This document shows, in pieces, positions 36,799 to 45,164 of a stretch of 64,000 nucleotides of DNA. The stretch's first letter is position 1; each line of letters begins with the position of its first letter. A program made the translations under genes and the position numbers. The notes beneath the pieces are model-generated. The model did no database searches. It was given only the letters and a program-made list of their open reading frames with translations, and was not told the DNA's origin. Source of the stretch: Trichlorobacter thiogenes (GTDB lineage: Bacteria > Desulfobacterota > Desulfuromonadia > Geobacterales > Pseudopelobacteraceae); the NCBI RefSeq assembly GCF_900167465.1, contig NZ_FUWR01000002.1:124001-188000 (forward strand), written 5' to 3'.

Positions 36799-37817
36799 GT
36801 CAATACCCCTTGTGGCAGTTGCATGGTGACGCAGTGCAGGGAACCATGCTGTTCAATCAGTGGAAGGCAGTCAATACCGATGATCTCACGGCCGGGGAAG
36901 GCCAGGGCGATCATGGCCAGGGCACCGTTATCCACCGGATCGCGGTAGGTGGGGACCAGCACAGCATCGTTAATCACCAGATAGTTGGCATAGCTGGCTG
37001 GTAACCGGTTGCCGTCAGTATCATACTTGGCTTCTGGCCAGGGTAGGGCCAGTAACCGATAGGGGGAACCAGCCGGGGTGGTCAGCTGCTTCAGTTCCTG
37101 CTCCATTTTCTGCAAGGCATCATAGTGACTGTCAGCTGGATTATCACAGGCCACATAGACGATGGTATCATTGGGGCAGAGCCGGGCCAGGGTATCAATA
37201 TGGGCGTCAGTGTCATCCCCTTCCAGATGGCCATGCTCAAGCCAGAGCACCTGCTGTGCACCGAACAGGGATTGCATCGCTCCTTCCAGCTCCTGGCGGG
37301 TCAGTTGCGGGTTGCGGTTGGGGGAGAGCAGGCATTGGCTGGTGGTCATGACCGTGCCACAGCCGTTGCTCTCAATACTGCCACCTTCAAACACCAGGCC
37401 GATGATATTGGCCCGGGGCAGCAGTGTTCCCTGCTGCTTCAGTTGTTGGGTGACCTGATTATCAAGGTTGGCGGCAAACTTCAGCCCCCAGCCGTTGAAG
37501 CCAAAATCAAGCAGGGTCGGCTGGTCATTCACCTCCACCGTAATCGGACCAAAATCTCTGGTCCAGGTGTCGTTGGTGGCAATCGGGCAGATAGTAATGC
37601 GGGTCAGATCAACCCCGGCTTCGGAAAGATGCTTGAGTACCGCTTCAGGGTCCGGTGCAACCAGCAGGACCTTCTCAAAACGGACAATCTGGCGGATCAG
37701 CTCGGTATAGGTGTTGCAGACCTCTGGTAACCGGTCTGCCCAATCAGTGTCAGGGTGGGGCCATGCCAGCAGGACGCCGTCCTGTGGTTCCCATTCAGCA
37801 GGTAATCGAATCTTCAT
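36795..37817 (-). CDS. aguA: agmatine deiminase
   Basis: This 340-residue enzyme of the guanidino-group-modifying superfamily converts agmatine to N-carbamoylputrescine plus ammonia. Conserved segments: RLPAEWEPQDGVLLAWPH at the start, WTRDFGPI, the EGGSIESNG segment with the Glu, the His in LEHGHLEGDDTDAHID, and a C-terminal Cys in IIGIDCLPL-GSLHCVTMQ that should be the nucleophile. The ATG at 37817 is chosen because it starts the family sequence and has AAGGAAG upstream; an in-frame extension of 13 residues is not conserved. It starts the aguA-aguB-Hpt run and is divergent from ispE. Confidence 0.94.
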   Translation of the reverse strand: MKIRLPAEWEPQDGVLLAWPHPDTDWADRLPEVCNTYTELIRQIVRFEKVLLVAPDPEAVLKHLSEAGVDLTRITICPIATNDTWTRDFGPITVEVNDQPTLLDFGFNGWGLKFAANLDNQVTQQLKQQGTLLPRANIIGLVFEGGSIESNGCGTVMTTSQCLLSPNRNPQLTRQELEGAMQSLFGAQQVLWLEHGHLEGDDTDAHIDTLARLCPNDTIVYVACDNPADSHYDALQKMEQELKQLTTPAGSPYRLLALPWPEAKYDTDGNRLPASYANYLVINDAVLVPTYRDPVDNGALAMIALAFPGREIIGIDCLPLIEQHGSLHCVTMQLPQGVLT

Positions 37818-37992
37818 GGAGCAGCAGCTTCCTTTCGTTCTTTCATATGTTGCCAATTATGTCCTGGCAGATGAACGGCGAGTATAACGGTGAACAGCGT
37901 GGCCTGCAAGTTTCTTTGCCCTTGCCTTGCTGTCCGGTTTGGTTTAGAAAAATTATCTTCTCACCTATTATTTTACCCGGATGGAGTTTTTT

Positions 37993-38838
37993 ATGCTTCA
38001 GAGTATTGTCCTGCAGGCGCCAGCCAAGGTTAACTATCGTCTAGATGTAATCGTACGGCGCCCTGACGGGTACCATGAACTGCGTATGATCATGCAGCGG
38101 ATCAATCTGTGTGATGAGGTGACGATCTCGTTGAGCAGTGAGCCGGGTATCAGGGTCAGGTGCGGGCGGGAAGGAGTGCCGGATGGCGAGGGCAATATCG
38201 CCTGGAAGGCAGCCAAGGCCTTGCTGGATCTGGCAGGCCAACCGTCCGGTGTAGAGATCGCCATTCAGAAAAATATTCCGGTGGCTGCCGGTCTGGGGGG
38301 GGGCAGCAGTGATTGTGCGGCGGTACTGTTGGGGCTGAATGAACTGCTGGGGCTGGGGCTTTCCCGTGAGCAATTAATGGAGATTGGTGTCAAGCTGGGG
38401 GCTGATGTGCCTTTTTTTGTTTTTCAACAGACATCCCTTGCTGAGGGGATTGGTGAGAAGCTAAGCCCGCTGAACGGGCTTCCTCCTGCCTGGGTGGTGC
38501 TGGTTAATCCCAACCTGCCGGTCTCAACCGCATGGGTCTATAAAAATTTGCAGTTGACACAACGGGAGCGTCTGGCTACAATTCCCGACTCGTTTGAGGA
38601 CGTTGCAGCAATCTGTGGTGTCCTGGCAAATGATCTTGAAGCGGTAACTATCCCAGCATTTCCGGTTATTTCCGAGATAAAACGTGAGCTGATAGCCCAG
38701 GGGGCATGCTGCTCGTTAATGTCCGGTAGCGGCCCGACCGTGTTTGGTTTGTTTGATAGTGAGGCGACAGCCCGCAAGGCTGGTGACGCATTGCGTACCA
38801 ATCGTGACTGGTTTGTTGCCGTGGTTGAAACGGTTTAG
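37993..38838 (+). CDS. ispE: 4-diphosphocytidyl-2-C-methyl-D-erythritol kinase
   Basis: The 281-residue GHMP kinase catalyses an ATP-dependent step of the MEP isoprenoid pathway. It has the N-terminal [22 protein letters not shown] (Lys and Asp substrate contacts), the ATP loop [20 protein letters not shown], and the C-terminal [11 protein letters not shown]. The start is ATG 37993, preceded by GGAG that itself lies in an earlier in-frame ATG at 37981; the later one has the correct spacing. It heads the conserved run ispE-prs-rplY-pth-ychF. Confidence 0.95.
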   Translation: MLQSIVLQAPAKVNYRLDVIVRRPDGYHELRMIMQRINLCDEVTISLSSEPGIRVRCGREGVPDGEGNIAWKAAKALLDLAGQPSGVEIAIQKNIPVAAGLGGGSSDCAAVLLGLNELLGLGLSREQLMEIGVKLGADVPFFVFQQTSLAEGIGEKLSPLNGLPPAWVVLVNPNLPVSTAWVYKNLQLTQRERLATIPDSFEDVAAICGVLANDLEAVTIPAFPVISEIKRELIAQGACCSLMSGSGPTVFGLFDSEATARKAGDALRTNRDWFVAVVETV

Positions 38839-38874
38839 GCTGTATTCTTCTGTCTGAAAGGTAGAGCGCGTTCC

Positions 38875-39819
38875 ATGTACGACAAGATCAGAGTGTTCTC
38901 AGGCAATTCCAATCTTCATCTGGCTCAGAAAATCTGTGATGCGCTTGGTGTCCCGTTGGGGAATGCCGGGGTTAAGACCTTTTCTGATGGCGAGGTCATG
39001 GTTGAGATCGGTGAGAACGTCCGTGGTCGTGACGTCTATGTGGTACAGTCAACCTGTGCGCCTACCAACAATAATCTGATGGAGCTGCTGGTAATGACCG
39101 ATGCCCTGAAGCGGGCCTCAGCTGCTACCATTACAGCAGTAATTCCCTACTACGGTTATGCCCGTCAGGACCGTAAGGCTGCCCCCCGCACCCCTATCTC
39201 TGCCAAGCTGGTGGCTGATCTGGTGACCACCGCAGGGGTTGACCGCGTGGTCACCATTGATCTGCATGCCGCCCAGATTCAGGGCTTCTTCAATATCCCG
39301 GTGGATAACCTGTACGCTGCGCCGGTTATTCTGAATCACCTGAAGGAACGTTTTGCCGGTCAGGATATTGTTATGGTAACCCCTGATGCGGGTGGTACTG
39401 AGCGTGCGCGCGGCTTTGCAAAGCGCCTTGAATGTCCGATGGCACTGATTGACAAGCGTCGTACCGGACCCAACGTGGCCGAGGTGATGCACCTGATCGG
39501 TGATGTCAAGGGCAAGATCGCCATTATTCTGGATGACATGATCGACACTGCCGGTACCCTGACCCAGGCTGCCGGTGCTTTGAAGCAGAATGGTGCTGCC
39601 ATGATTTATGCTGCAGCGAGCCACGGCGTCCTGTCCGGTCCGGCCATTGACCGTATCAACGGTTCGGTGATTGAAGAGGTGTTGTTGACTGATACTATCC
39701 CATTGGGAGAAAGGGCAGATCGTACCTCCAAGATCAAGGTGCTGTCAGTTGCCCCGCTGTTAGCTGAAGCGATCCGTCGTATTCACGAAGATGAGTCAGT
39801 AAGTTCACTATTTACATAA
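38875..39819 (+). CDS. prs: ribose-phosphate pyrophosphokinase
   Basis: The 314-residue PRPP synthase converts ribose 5-phosphate and ATP to PRPP for nucleotide, His and Trp synthesis. Standard motifs are present: the N-terminal [13 protein letters not shown] and [10 protein letters not shown], the ATP-binding [12 protein letters not shown], metal-binding [11 protein letters not shown], and the PRPP loop [11 protein letters not shown]. Length is normal. The gene is 36 bases after ispE; no tRNA gene is in that gap. rplY follows 52 bases downstream. Confidence 0.97.
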   Translation: MYDKIRVFSGNSNLHLAQKICDALGVPLGNAGVKTFSDGEVMVEIGENVRGRDVYVVQSTCAPTNNNLMELLVMTDALKRASAATITAVIPYYGYARQDRKAAPRTPISAKLVADLVTTAGVDRVVTIDLHAAQIQGFFNIPVDNLYAAPVILNHLKERFAGQDIVMVTPDAGGTERARGFAKRLECPMALIDKRRTGPNVAEVMHLIGDVKGKIAIILDDMIDTAGTLTQAAGALKQNGAAMIYAAASHGVLSGPAIDRINGSVIEEVLLTDTIPLGERADRTSKIKVLSVAPLLAEAIRRIHEDESVSSLFT

Positions 39820-39871
39820 GCAGGAAAAAATTTGCGGTCAGACAGGCCGCTTTTAGGTTCGGAGGAAGACC

Positions 39872-40456
39872 ATGCAACAGACCCAAATGAAGATTGAAAC
39901 CCGTACAAGTACCGGCAAAGGTATCAGCCGCAGGCTGCGTGCTGCCGGACGTATTCCCGGTATTGTGTATGGCCGTGGTGTAGAGCCGGTGGCTGTCAGC
40001 CTTGAGCCCAAGGCTCTGAACGCTGCCATTGCTGGTGAAGGTGGCCTTAACAACCTGATCACCCTTGAAGGTGGCGGTGATCTGGATAAGGTTGTCGTCA
40101 TTGTGGCTGAGATTCAGCGTGATGTTCTCAAGCGGACTCCTGAGCATGTAGACCTGCACCGGGTTAACATGAATGAGAAAGTACGGATCATCGTGCCGGT
40201 TAGCCTGGTTGGCACTGCAACTGGTGTCAAAGAAGGCGGTATGCTGGATTTTGCCCACCATACCCTGCATATTGAGTGTCTGCCTGCTCAAATTCCTGAG
40301 CATATTGAGATCAACATCGCTGACCTCAAGATCGGCCATGCCATCCACGTCAGTGAGATCAGCTTTCCTGCCGGCGTAAAGTGCGTTGACAATCCTAAGA
40401 CACCGGTTGTTGGTGTGCTGGGCAAGGTTAAGGAAGAGGCTGCAGCAGAGGCCTGA
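39872..40456 (+). CDS. rplY: 50S ribosomal protein L25 (bL25, Ctc form)
   Basis: The 194-residue protein is the long Ctc form of bL25: an N-terminal 5S-rRNA-binding domain (about 1-95; [26 protein letters not shown] and HVDLHRVN) followed by a beta-rich C-terminal domain (about 96-180), and an acidic Ala/Glu tail. It binds 5S rRNA in the large subunit. ATG 39872 has GGAGGAAG upstream. It is followed by a 15-bp hairpin that may end the ispE-prs-rplY transcript ahead of pth. Confidence 0.95.
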   Translation: MQQTQMKIETRTSTGKGISRRLRAAGRIPGIVYGRGVEPVAVSLEPKALNAAIAGEGGLNNLITLEGGGDLDKVVVIVAEIQRDVLKRTPEHVDLHRVNMNEKVRIIVPVSLVGTATGVKEGGMLDFAHHTLHIECLPAQIPEHIEINIADLKIGHAIHVSEISFPAGVKCVDNPKTPVVGVLGKVKEEAAAEA

Positions 40457-40467
40457 TACGACCTGTG

Positions 40468-40510
40468 AACAGGCCGTGGAGATGTTCCTCTCTACGGCCT
40501 GTTTCTGTCT
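40468..40510 (+). terminator. hairpin between rplY and pth
   Basis: A 15-bp stem with one G-T pair (40468-40482 with 40489-40503) and a 6-base loop, followed by TCTGTCTC. The T-run is poor, so termination may be partial and let pth be read through. Confidence 0.6.
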
Positions 40511-40516
40511 CATACT

Positions 40517-41098
40517 ATGGATACGATCGTTATTGCAGGGCTGGGGAATCCCGGCTCAAAGTATCAATGGACCCGCCACAATGCGGGTTTTCTGTTTCTG
40601 GACAGGATTGCCCAGCTTGAAGGGCTGTCGATAGTCCGTAAACAGTTTGGTGGACTGACTGCTGAATGGGAACGCAAAGGAAAACGGCTGGTGTTACTCA
40701 AGCCGCAAACCTTTATGAACCTTTCCGGTCAGTCGGTTATGCCTGCCCTGCAGTTCTATAAACTTAAAGCCGAACAGTTAATCGTTGTGCATGATGAAAT
40801 TGATCTGCCGTTGGGGACTGCCCGTTTGAAACATGGGGGCGGCCACGGTGGCCAAAACGGTCTGCGCTCCATTATGCAACAGCTGGGTAAGGGTGATTTT
40901 ACCCGTCTACGCCTCGGCATCGGGCGACCACTGCATGGCGAGGTGACCAACCATGTCCTGGGTATTTTCACCCCCACTGAGATGGATGTTTTCGCACGAG
41001 TGCTGGACGGCGCTCTGGATATGCTGGAAACAGCCCTTGATGAAGGGGTTCCCAAGGCGATGAGTCTTTTTAATAATAAGTCATACCTGGAAGGATAA
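40517..41098 (+). CDS. pth: peptidyl-tRNA hydrolase
   Basis: The 193-residue enzyme recycles tRNA from stalled peptidyl-tRNA. Family residues are present: [18 protein letters not shown] with the catalytic His, [43 protein letters not shown] with the Asp that activates the His, and [11 protein letters not shown]. Normal length. It begins just after the hairpin at 40468-40510 and is 5 bases upstream of ychF, a common pairing. Confidence 0.96.
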   Translation: MDTIVIAGLGNPGSKYQWTRHNAGFLFLDRIAQLEGLSIVRKQFGGLTAEWERKGKRLVLLKPQTFMNLSGQSVMPALQFYKLKAEQLIVVHDEIDLPLGTARLKHGGGHGGQNGLRSIMQQLGKGDFTRLRLGIGRPLHGEVTNHVLGIFTPTEMDVFARVLDGALDMLETALDEGVPKAMSLFNNKSYLEG

Positions 41099-41103
41099 CG
41101 GTT

Positions 41104-42198
41104 ATGGGTTTCAATTGTGGTATTGTCGGTCTGCCTAACGTGGGTAAGTCCACTATCTTCAACGCCATCACTTCAGCCGGTGCTGAATCGGCTAACTATC
41201 CCTTCTGCACCATTGATCCCAATGTCGGCATTGTCCAGGTTCCTGATCCCCGGATTGACCAGCTTTCTGTGATTGTCAAACCACAGAAATGTCAGTTCAC
41301 CACCATTGAATTTGTCGATATTGCAGGACTGGTTAAAGGGGCAAGTGCTGGCGAAGGATTGGGCAACCAGTTTCTGGGACATATCCGTTCCGTTGATGCG
41401 GTTGTCCATGTGGTGCGCTGTTTTGATGATGACAATGTGGTGCATGTGGCCGGCAAGGTCTCGCCTGCTGACGATATTGAGATCATTAACACTGAACTGG
41501 CGCTTTCAGACCTGGATACCCTTGAAAAGAAGCTCCTGCGTTCTGAAAAGCTGGCCCGCAGTGGTGATAAAAAGGCCAAGGAAGAGGTTGCCCTGTATGA
41601 GCGGATCAGAGGGCTGCTGGAACAGTGCAAGAAAATCAAGGACTGTGCTGAAAACGAGGATGAGCGGATCTGGTTGCGGGATCTGCACCTGCTGACTGCC
41701 AAGCCGGTACTGTATGTGGCTAACGTGGCTGAAGACGATCTGGAGGGGAAGCATCCCTTTGTGGCTCAGGTGCGTGAGATAGCTGCTGCAGAAGGTGCCG
41801 GCGTGGTGGTGATCTGCGGCAAGATTGAGGCTGAAATCTCTGAGCTGGATGGTGATGAAAAGCAGGCATTTCTTGAGGAGATGGGGCTGCAGGAATCCGG
41901 CCTGGATCGTCTGATCCGTGCCGGTTATGACCTGCTGGGACTGATCACCTATTTTACCGCCGGGGTAAAAGAGGTACGGGCCTGGACCATTACGAAAGGC
42001 ACGAAAGCTCCCCAGGCGGCCGGGGTGATCCATACCGATTTTGAGAAGGGCTTTATCCGGGCAGAGGTAATCGGCTATGACGATTATATCGCCTGCAACG
42101 GCGAATCAGGTGCAAAGGAAAAGGGCTTGATGCGGTTGGAAGGCAAGGAGTATGTCGTTAAGGACGGAGACGTCATGCACTTCCGCTTCAACGTGTAA
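41104..42198 (+). CDS. ychF: redox-regulated ATPase YchF (Obg family)
   Basis: This 364-residue TRAFAC P-loop NTPase has G1 [10 protein letters not shown]3 [10 protein letters not shown], and an altered G4 (NVAED region) that gives ATP rather than GTP preference in YchF proteins. A helical insert sits at about 130-190 and a C-terminal TGS domain at about 280-364 (TWTIT-type segment and [10 protein letters not shown]-like end). It binds ribosomes and affects translation and oxidative-stress responses. It is 5 bases after pth. Confidence 0.96.
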   Translation: MGFNCGIVGLPNVGKSTIFNAITSAGAESANYPFCTIDPNVGIVQVPDPRIDQLSVIVKPQKCQFTTIEFVDIAGLVKGASAGEGLGNQFLGHIRSVDAVVHVVRCFDDDNVVHVAGKVSPADDIEIINTELALSDLDTLEKKLLRSEKLARSGDKKAKEEVALYERIRGLLEQCKKIKDCAENEDERIWLRDLHLLTAKPVLYVANVAEDDLEGKHPFVAQVREIAAAEGAGVVVICGKIEAEISELDGDEKQAFLEEMGLQESGLDRLIRAGYDLLGLITYFTAGVKEVRAWTITKGTKAPQAAGVIHTDFEKGFIRAEVIGYDDYIACNGESGAKEKGLMRLEGKEYVVKDGDVMHFRFNV

Positions 42199-42211
42199 AA
42201 ACTGCTGCGGA

Positions 42212-42304
42212 GGCAATCTCCTGCGTTGCGCGGTACTCACTTCCTCGCCTACCTCTTCTGGTATGTCTCGGTTGTTGCGTTCCGTGCGCCTTGGATCTTG
42301 CCTT
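42212..42304. repeat. candidate dispersed palindromic repeat element
   Basis: The ends form imperfect inverted arms: GGCAATCTCCTGCGTTGCGC on the left and GCGCCTTGGATCTTGCC on the right, which read GGCAAtcTCC.../GGCAAgaTCC... when aligned. The roughly 90-base segment lies between ychF and dfx and has no gene. Its style is that of intergenic repeats common in this bacterial group. Copy number in the genome is unknown. Confidence 0.4.
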
Positions 42305-42331
42305 CCTCATTACGTTTTTCGTTTTGACTGC

Positions 42332-42360
42332 AAAGGGGGAGGACGACGCTCCCCTTTTTT
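42332..42360 (+). terminator. rho-independent terminator after the ychF operon
   Basis: GGGGAG and CTCCCC flank a short loop (GACGACG) and are followed by TTTTTT. It ends the transcript upstream of the dfx promoter. Confidence 0.75.
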
Positions 42361-42396
42361 CATATCCAGATAAAGGACTAAAATTATCTTTTTGTC

Positions 42397-42424
42397 TTGC
42401 AATCAAAAAAAAATGCGGTAGTAT
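42397..42424 (+). promoter_or_regulatory. candidate promoter of dfx
   Basis: TTGCAA, a 16-base A-rich spacer and TAGTAT, 52 bases before the ATG. The region is AT-rich. No clear metal- or peroxide-regulator palindrome was seen. Confidence 0.5.
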
Positions 42425-42476
42425 TGCATCAACAAACAAGGCTCACAGCCTGACTACCCATGAGGAGGAAATTCCA

Positions 42477-42851
42477 ATGCCTAAGCGTCTTGAAGTTTAC
42501 AAGTGTCAACATTGTGGGAACATTATTGAAGTTATGCACGGTGGCGGTGCCAACATTGTCTGCTGTGGTGAAAATATGCAGCTGCAGACTGAAAATACGG
42601 TGGATGCTGCCAAAGAAAAGCATGTGCCAGTGATTGAAAAAGGGGATGGCACCATTACCGTCAAGGTTGGCGCTGTTGCTCACCCGATGGATGAAAAGCA
42701 CTACATTGAATGGATTGAGCTGATTGCTGACGGCAAAGTCTATCGTCAGTTCCTAGAGCCGGGTCAGGCACCCGAGGCTACTTTCTGCGTAACTGCAGAA
42801 AATGTCACCGCTCGTGAATACTGTACCTTGCACGGCCACTGGGCTGCATAA
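42477..42851 (+). CDS. dfx: desulfoferrodoxin (two-iron superoxide reductase)
   Basis: In this 124-residue protein, residues 1-36 form the desulforedoxin-type rubredoxin-like iron site ([12 protein letters not shown], then VCCGEN). Residues 37-124 are the superoxide reductase domain with the His4-Cys iron site: [23 protein letters not shown] and YCTLHGHW. Both centres are intact, so it should reduce superoxide to peroxide without oxygen release, the usual defence in anaerobes. ATG 42477 follows GAGGAGGAA; an upstream in-frame extension would contain the terminator and the promoter. It is monocistronic with its own terminator. Confidence 0.96.
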   Translation: MPKRLEVYKCQHCGNIIEVMHGGGANIVCCGENMQLQTENTVDAAKEKHVPVIEKGDGTITVKVGAVAHPMDEKHYIEWIELIADGKVYRQFLEPGQAPEATFCVTAENVTAREYCTLHGHWAA

Positions 42852-42880
42852 ACAGTCGTTCTTTTTTAGCTGATGTAACG

Positions 42881-42909
42881 AAACGGGGGCCTTTGGGTCC
42901 CCGTTTTCT
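42881..42909 (+). terminator. rho-independent terminator of dfx
   Basis: AAACGGGGGCC, loop TTTG, GGTCCCCGTTT then TCTTT. It is nested inside an outer inverted repeat TGATGTAACG (42871-42880) / CGTTACATCA (42920-42929). Confidence 0.85.
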
Positions 42910-42945
42910 TTACACCCACCGTTACATCATGTATCATCCCACCCC

Positions 42946-44085
42946 ATGAAACACGGCATTATAAACCGCTACCTGATGCGCGAAATCACCGGCATCTTCT
43001 TCCTTGGTCTGACTATCTTTACGCTGGTACTGCTGATGGGGCGGATGGTCAAGCTGATGGAGATGGTGGTGGCCAATGGTGTCCCCCTTGCAGAAGTCCT
43101 GCGCCTGATTATCCTGCTGCTGCCATCATTCCTTGTTTTGACCATCCCCATGGCCTTCCTGCTGGCAGTACTGCTGGCCTTCGGCCGTCTTTCCAGTGAT
43201 AACGAAATTACGGTCTTGAAGGCCAGCGGCTTAAGTCTTGGTGCCTTGCTGCCGCCGGTGCTGCTGACCGCCACTGCTGCTGCGCTCTTGACCCTTTTTA
43301 TCAGTGCATGGGGCGTACCCTGGGGTAATACCGGTTTCAAGCAGATGACCATGGATGTGGCCCGTAAATATGCAGCCTCTGCCATCCGTGAGCGGATCTT
43401 CAGGGATGATCTGCCCGGTATAGTCTTGTACGTGGATCAGTACGATGAGGCCCAGCGTACCATGCAGCGGGTCATGATCCAGGATAGCCGTGATCAAGAG
43501 CGCCCCTTGACCATCTTTGCCAAAAGCGGCCTGATCTCCTCTGATGATGGCACTGGCGTACTGCGGATACTGCTTAAAAACGGCACTATTCATACCCAAC
43601 AAAAAGAGGATTACCGTCTGATCTCCTTTGGCGAGTACCTGCTGACCGCTGAATCAGGGCGAAGCACGCCGCTGGTCAGGACAGAAATGGATCTGGGGAT
43701 AGGTGAATTGCGTAATGGCATCGGCTCTTTAAAAGTGTCCCCCCAGGCTCGCCTGAAGATGGCCACTGAACTGCACAGCCGCTTTGCTTTTCCCTTTGCT
43801 ACCTTTGTATTTGCCATTCTGGCGCTGCCGCTGGGGCTTTCCAATCGTCGCACAGGTAAAGGCTCCGGTTTTACCATCAGCATCCTGATTCTGTTGGTCT
43901 ACTATGTCCTGCTCTCATTTCTGCGTACCCTGGCTGAAAAAGGGGGGATTTCACCGGTTCTTGCGGTCTGGCTGCCCAACCTGATCTTCCTGTCCATCGG
44001 ATTGTTCCTGCTGCGTCTGGCCTCTCAGGAAATGACGATCAGATCAGCCCTGGGGCGACTCTTCCGATTCGGGAGGACCGCCTGA
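42946..44085 (+). CDS. lptF: LPS export ABC transporter permease LptF
   Basis: The 379-residue inner-membrane permease has the LptF/LptG (YjgP/YjgQ) layout: three N-terminal spans (opening GIINRYLMREITGIFFLGLTIF), a periplasmic beta-jellyroll domain (about 125-265), and three C-terminal spans (FAFPFATFVFAILALPLGLS onwards). With LptG, LptB and LptC it extracts LPS from the inner membrane; only F and G are here. The lptG start overlaps the stop by one base (TGATG). Which of the two is F and which is G follows gene order and is less certain than the family. Confidence 0.92.
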   Translation: MKHGIINRYLMREITGIFFLGLTIFTLVLLMGRMVKLMEMVVANGVPLAEVLRLIILLLPSFLVLTIPMAFLLAVLLAFGRLSSDNEITVLKASGLSLGALLPPVLLTATAAALLTLFISAWGVPWGNTGFKQMTMDVARKYAASAIRERIFRDDLPGIVLYVDQYDEAQRTMQRVMIQDSRDQERPLTIFAKSGLISSDDGTGVLRILLKNGTIHTQQKEDYRLISFGEYLLTAESGRSTPLVRTEMDLGIGELRNGIGSLKVSPQARLKMATELHSRFAFPFATFVFAILALPLGLSNRRTGKGSGFTISILILLVYYVLLSFLRTLAEKGGISPVLAVWLPNLIFLSIGLFLLRLASQEMTIRSALGRLFRFGRTA

Positions 44086-45164
44086 TGTTTGGTATTGTGG
44101 GACGCTATCTGGCAGCAACCTGGCTGCGTCTGTTCCTGCTTTGTCAGGGAGGATTTCTTGCGGTCTATCTGATCCTTGATTTTATGGAGAAACTGGGTCG
44201 CTTCAGCAAAGCCGGGGCCTCGCTAAGTGCCATCCTGCAGTTCTTTTTGTTCAAGATCCCTGAGATGCTGGGACAGACCATGCCGTTTGCGGTCTTGATG
44301 GCAACCCTGCTGGCACTGGGCATGCTCTCTCGCAGCAGCGAACTGACCGCCTTACGCAGCTGTGGCCTCAGTATTCCCCGTATCGTTCTACCGATTCTGG
44401 CTCTTGGCCTGCTCTGCAGCCTGATTCTGTTGGTCAACTCAGAATTTATAGTGCCCAAAAGTTACCAGCAGATGGAGCATATTGAAAAAGTGGTGATCAG
44501 GAAACAGAGTGTCAACACCTTCTTCCGGCTCAATAATATCTGGTTCCGCTCCAATAACCTGATCCTGCAGGCCAAGGTGTTTGATCCAAAAACACAGACC
44601 TTGCAAGGGGTAACGGTCTGGGACCTTTCTCCCGACATGCAGCCGATCAGACGTATGGATGCTGAACAGGCGGTACATGGTGCTGCCGGGTGGGAGCTAC
44701 TCAAAGTACGAACACGCAGCTTTGCCGGGCGGGGTGGGGTGGTGGCAGCGCCTCGGTTGGCGGTGCCGTTAACCCTGAAAGTGGATGATCTGCGGATTCT
44801 GGATAATAATGCTGATAACTTCAGCTTCCGTAAACTGCGGGAATATGCGATCAGCCTTGAGCGGGGCGGTTACCCTGCCGGGCGCTATCGCACCATGATG
44901 CATGCCAAACTGGCCCTGCCGTTCGGCGCCTTTGTGATGGTGGTGCTGGGGATTCCCTTTGCCCTCAAGACCGGTCGTACCAGCGGGGTTGCCATGGGGG
45001 TCGGGACCGGTGTTGCAATTGGTTTTGCCTACTTCATCATCAACGCCGCTGTCCAGTCCTATGGCCGTAGCGGGGTATTGCCCCCCTTTGTTGCTGCCTG
45101 GGGGGCCAATCTGATCTTTGTCCTAACCGGCATCTGGCTTTCCATGACGGTCAAGCAACAGTAA
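44085..45164 (+). CDS. lptG: LPS export ABC transporter permease LptG
   Basis: The 359-residue partner of LptF has the same three-spans / jellyroll / three-spans arrangement (opening GIVGRYLAATWLRLFLLCQGGF; C-terminal LALPFGAFVMVVLGIPFALK). It starts within the lptF stop (TGATG), indicating coupled translation and 1:1 assembly. Its last 42 bases overlap the end of the convergent RND exporter gene, a fairly long 3' overlap with no room for a separate terminator. Confidence 0.92.
   Translation: MFGIVGRYLAATWLRLFLLCQGGFLAVYLILDFMEKLGRFSKAGASLSAILQFFLFKIPEMLGQTMPFAVLMATLLALGMLSRSSELTALRSCGLSIPRIVLPILALGLLCSLILLVNSEFIVPKSYQQMEHIEKVVIRKQSVNTFFRLNNIWFRSNNLILQAKVFDPKTQTLQGVTVWDLSPDMQPIRRMDAEQAVHGAAGWELLKVRTRSFAGRGGVVAAPRLAVPLTLKVDDLRILDNNADNFSFRKLREYAISLERGGYPAGRYRTMMHAKLALPFGAFVMVVLGIPFALKTGRTSGVAMGVGTGVAIGFAYFIINAAVQSYGRSGVLPPFVAAWGANLIFVLTGIWLSMTVKQQ

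Noticed and set aside
38839-38874. tRNA gene between ispE and prs, as found in some related genomes
   Set aside because: The gap is only 36 bases and holds no cloverleaf.
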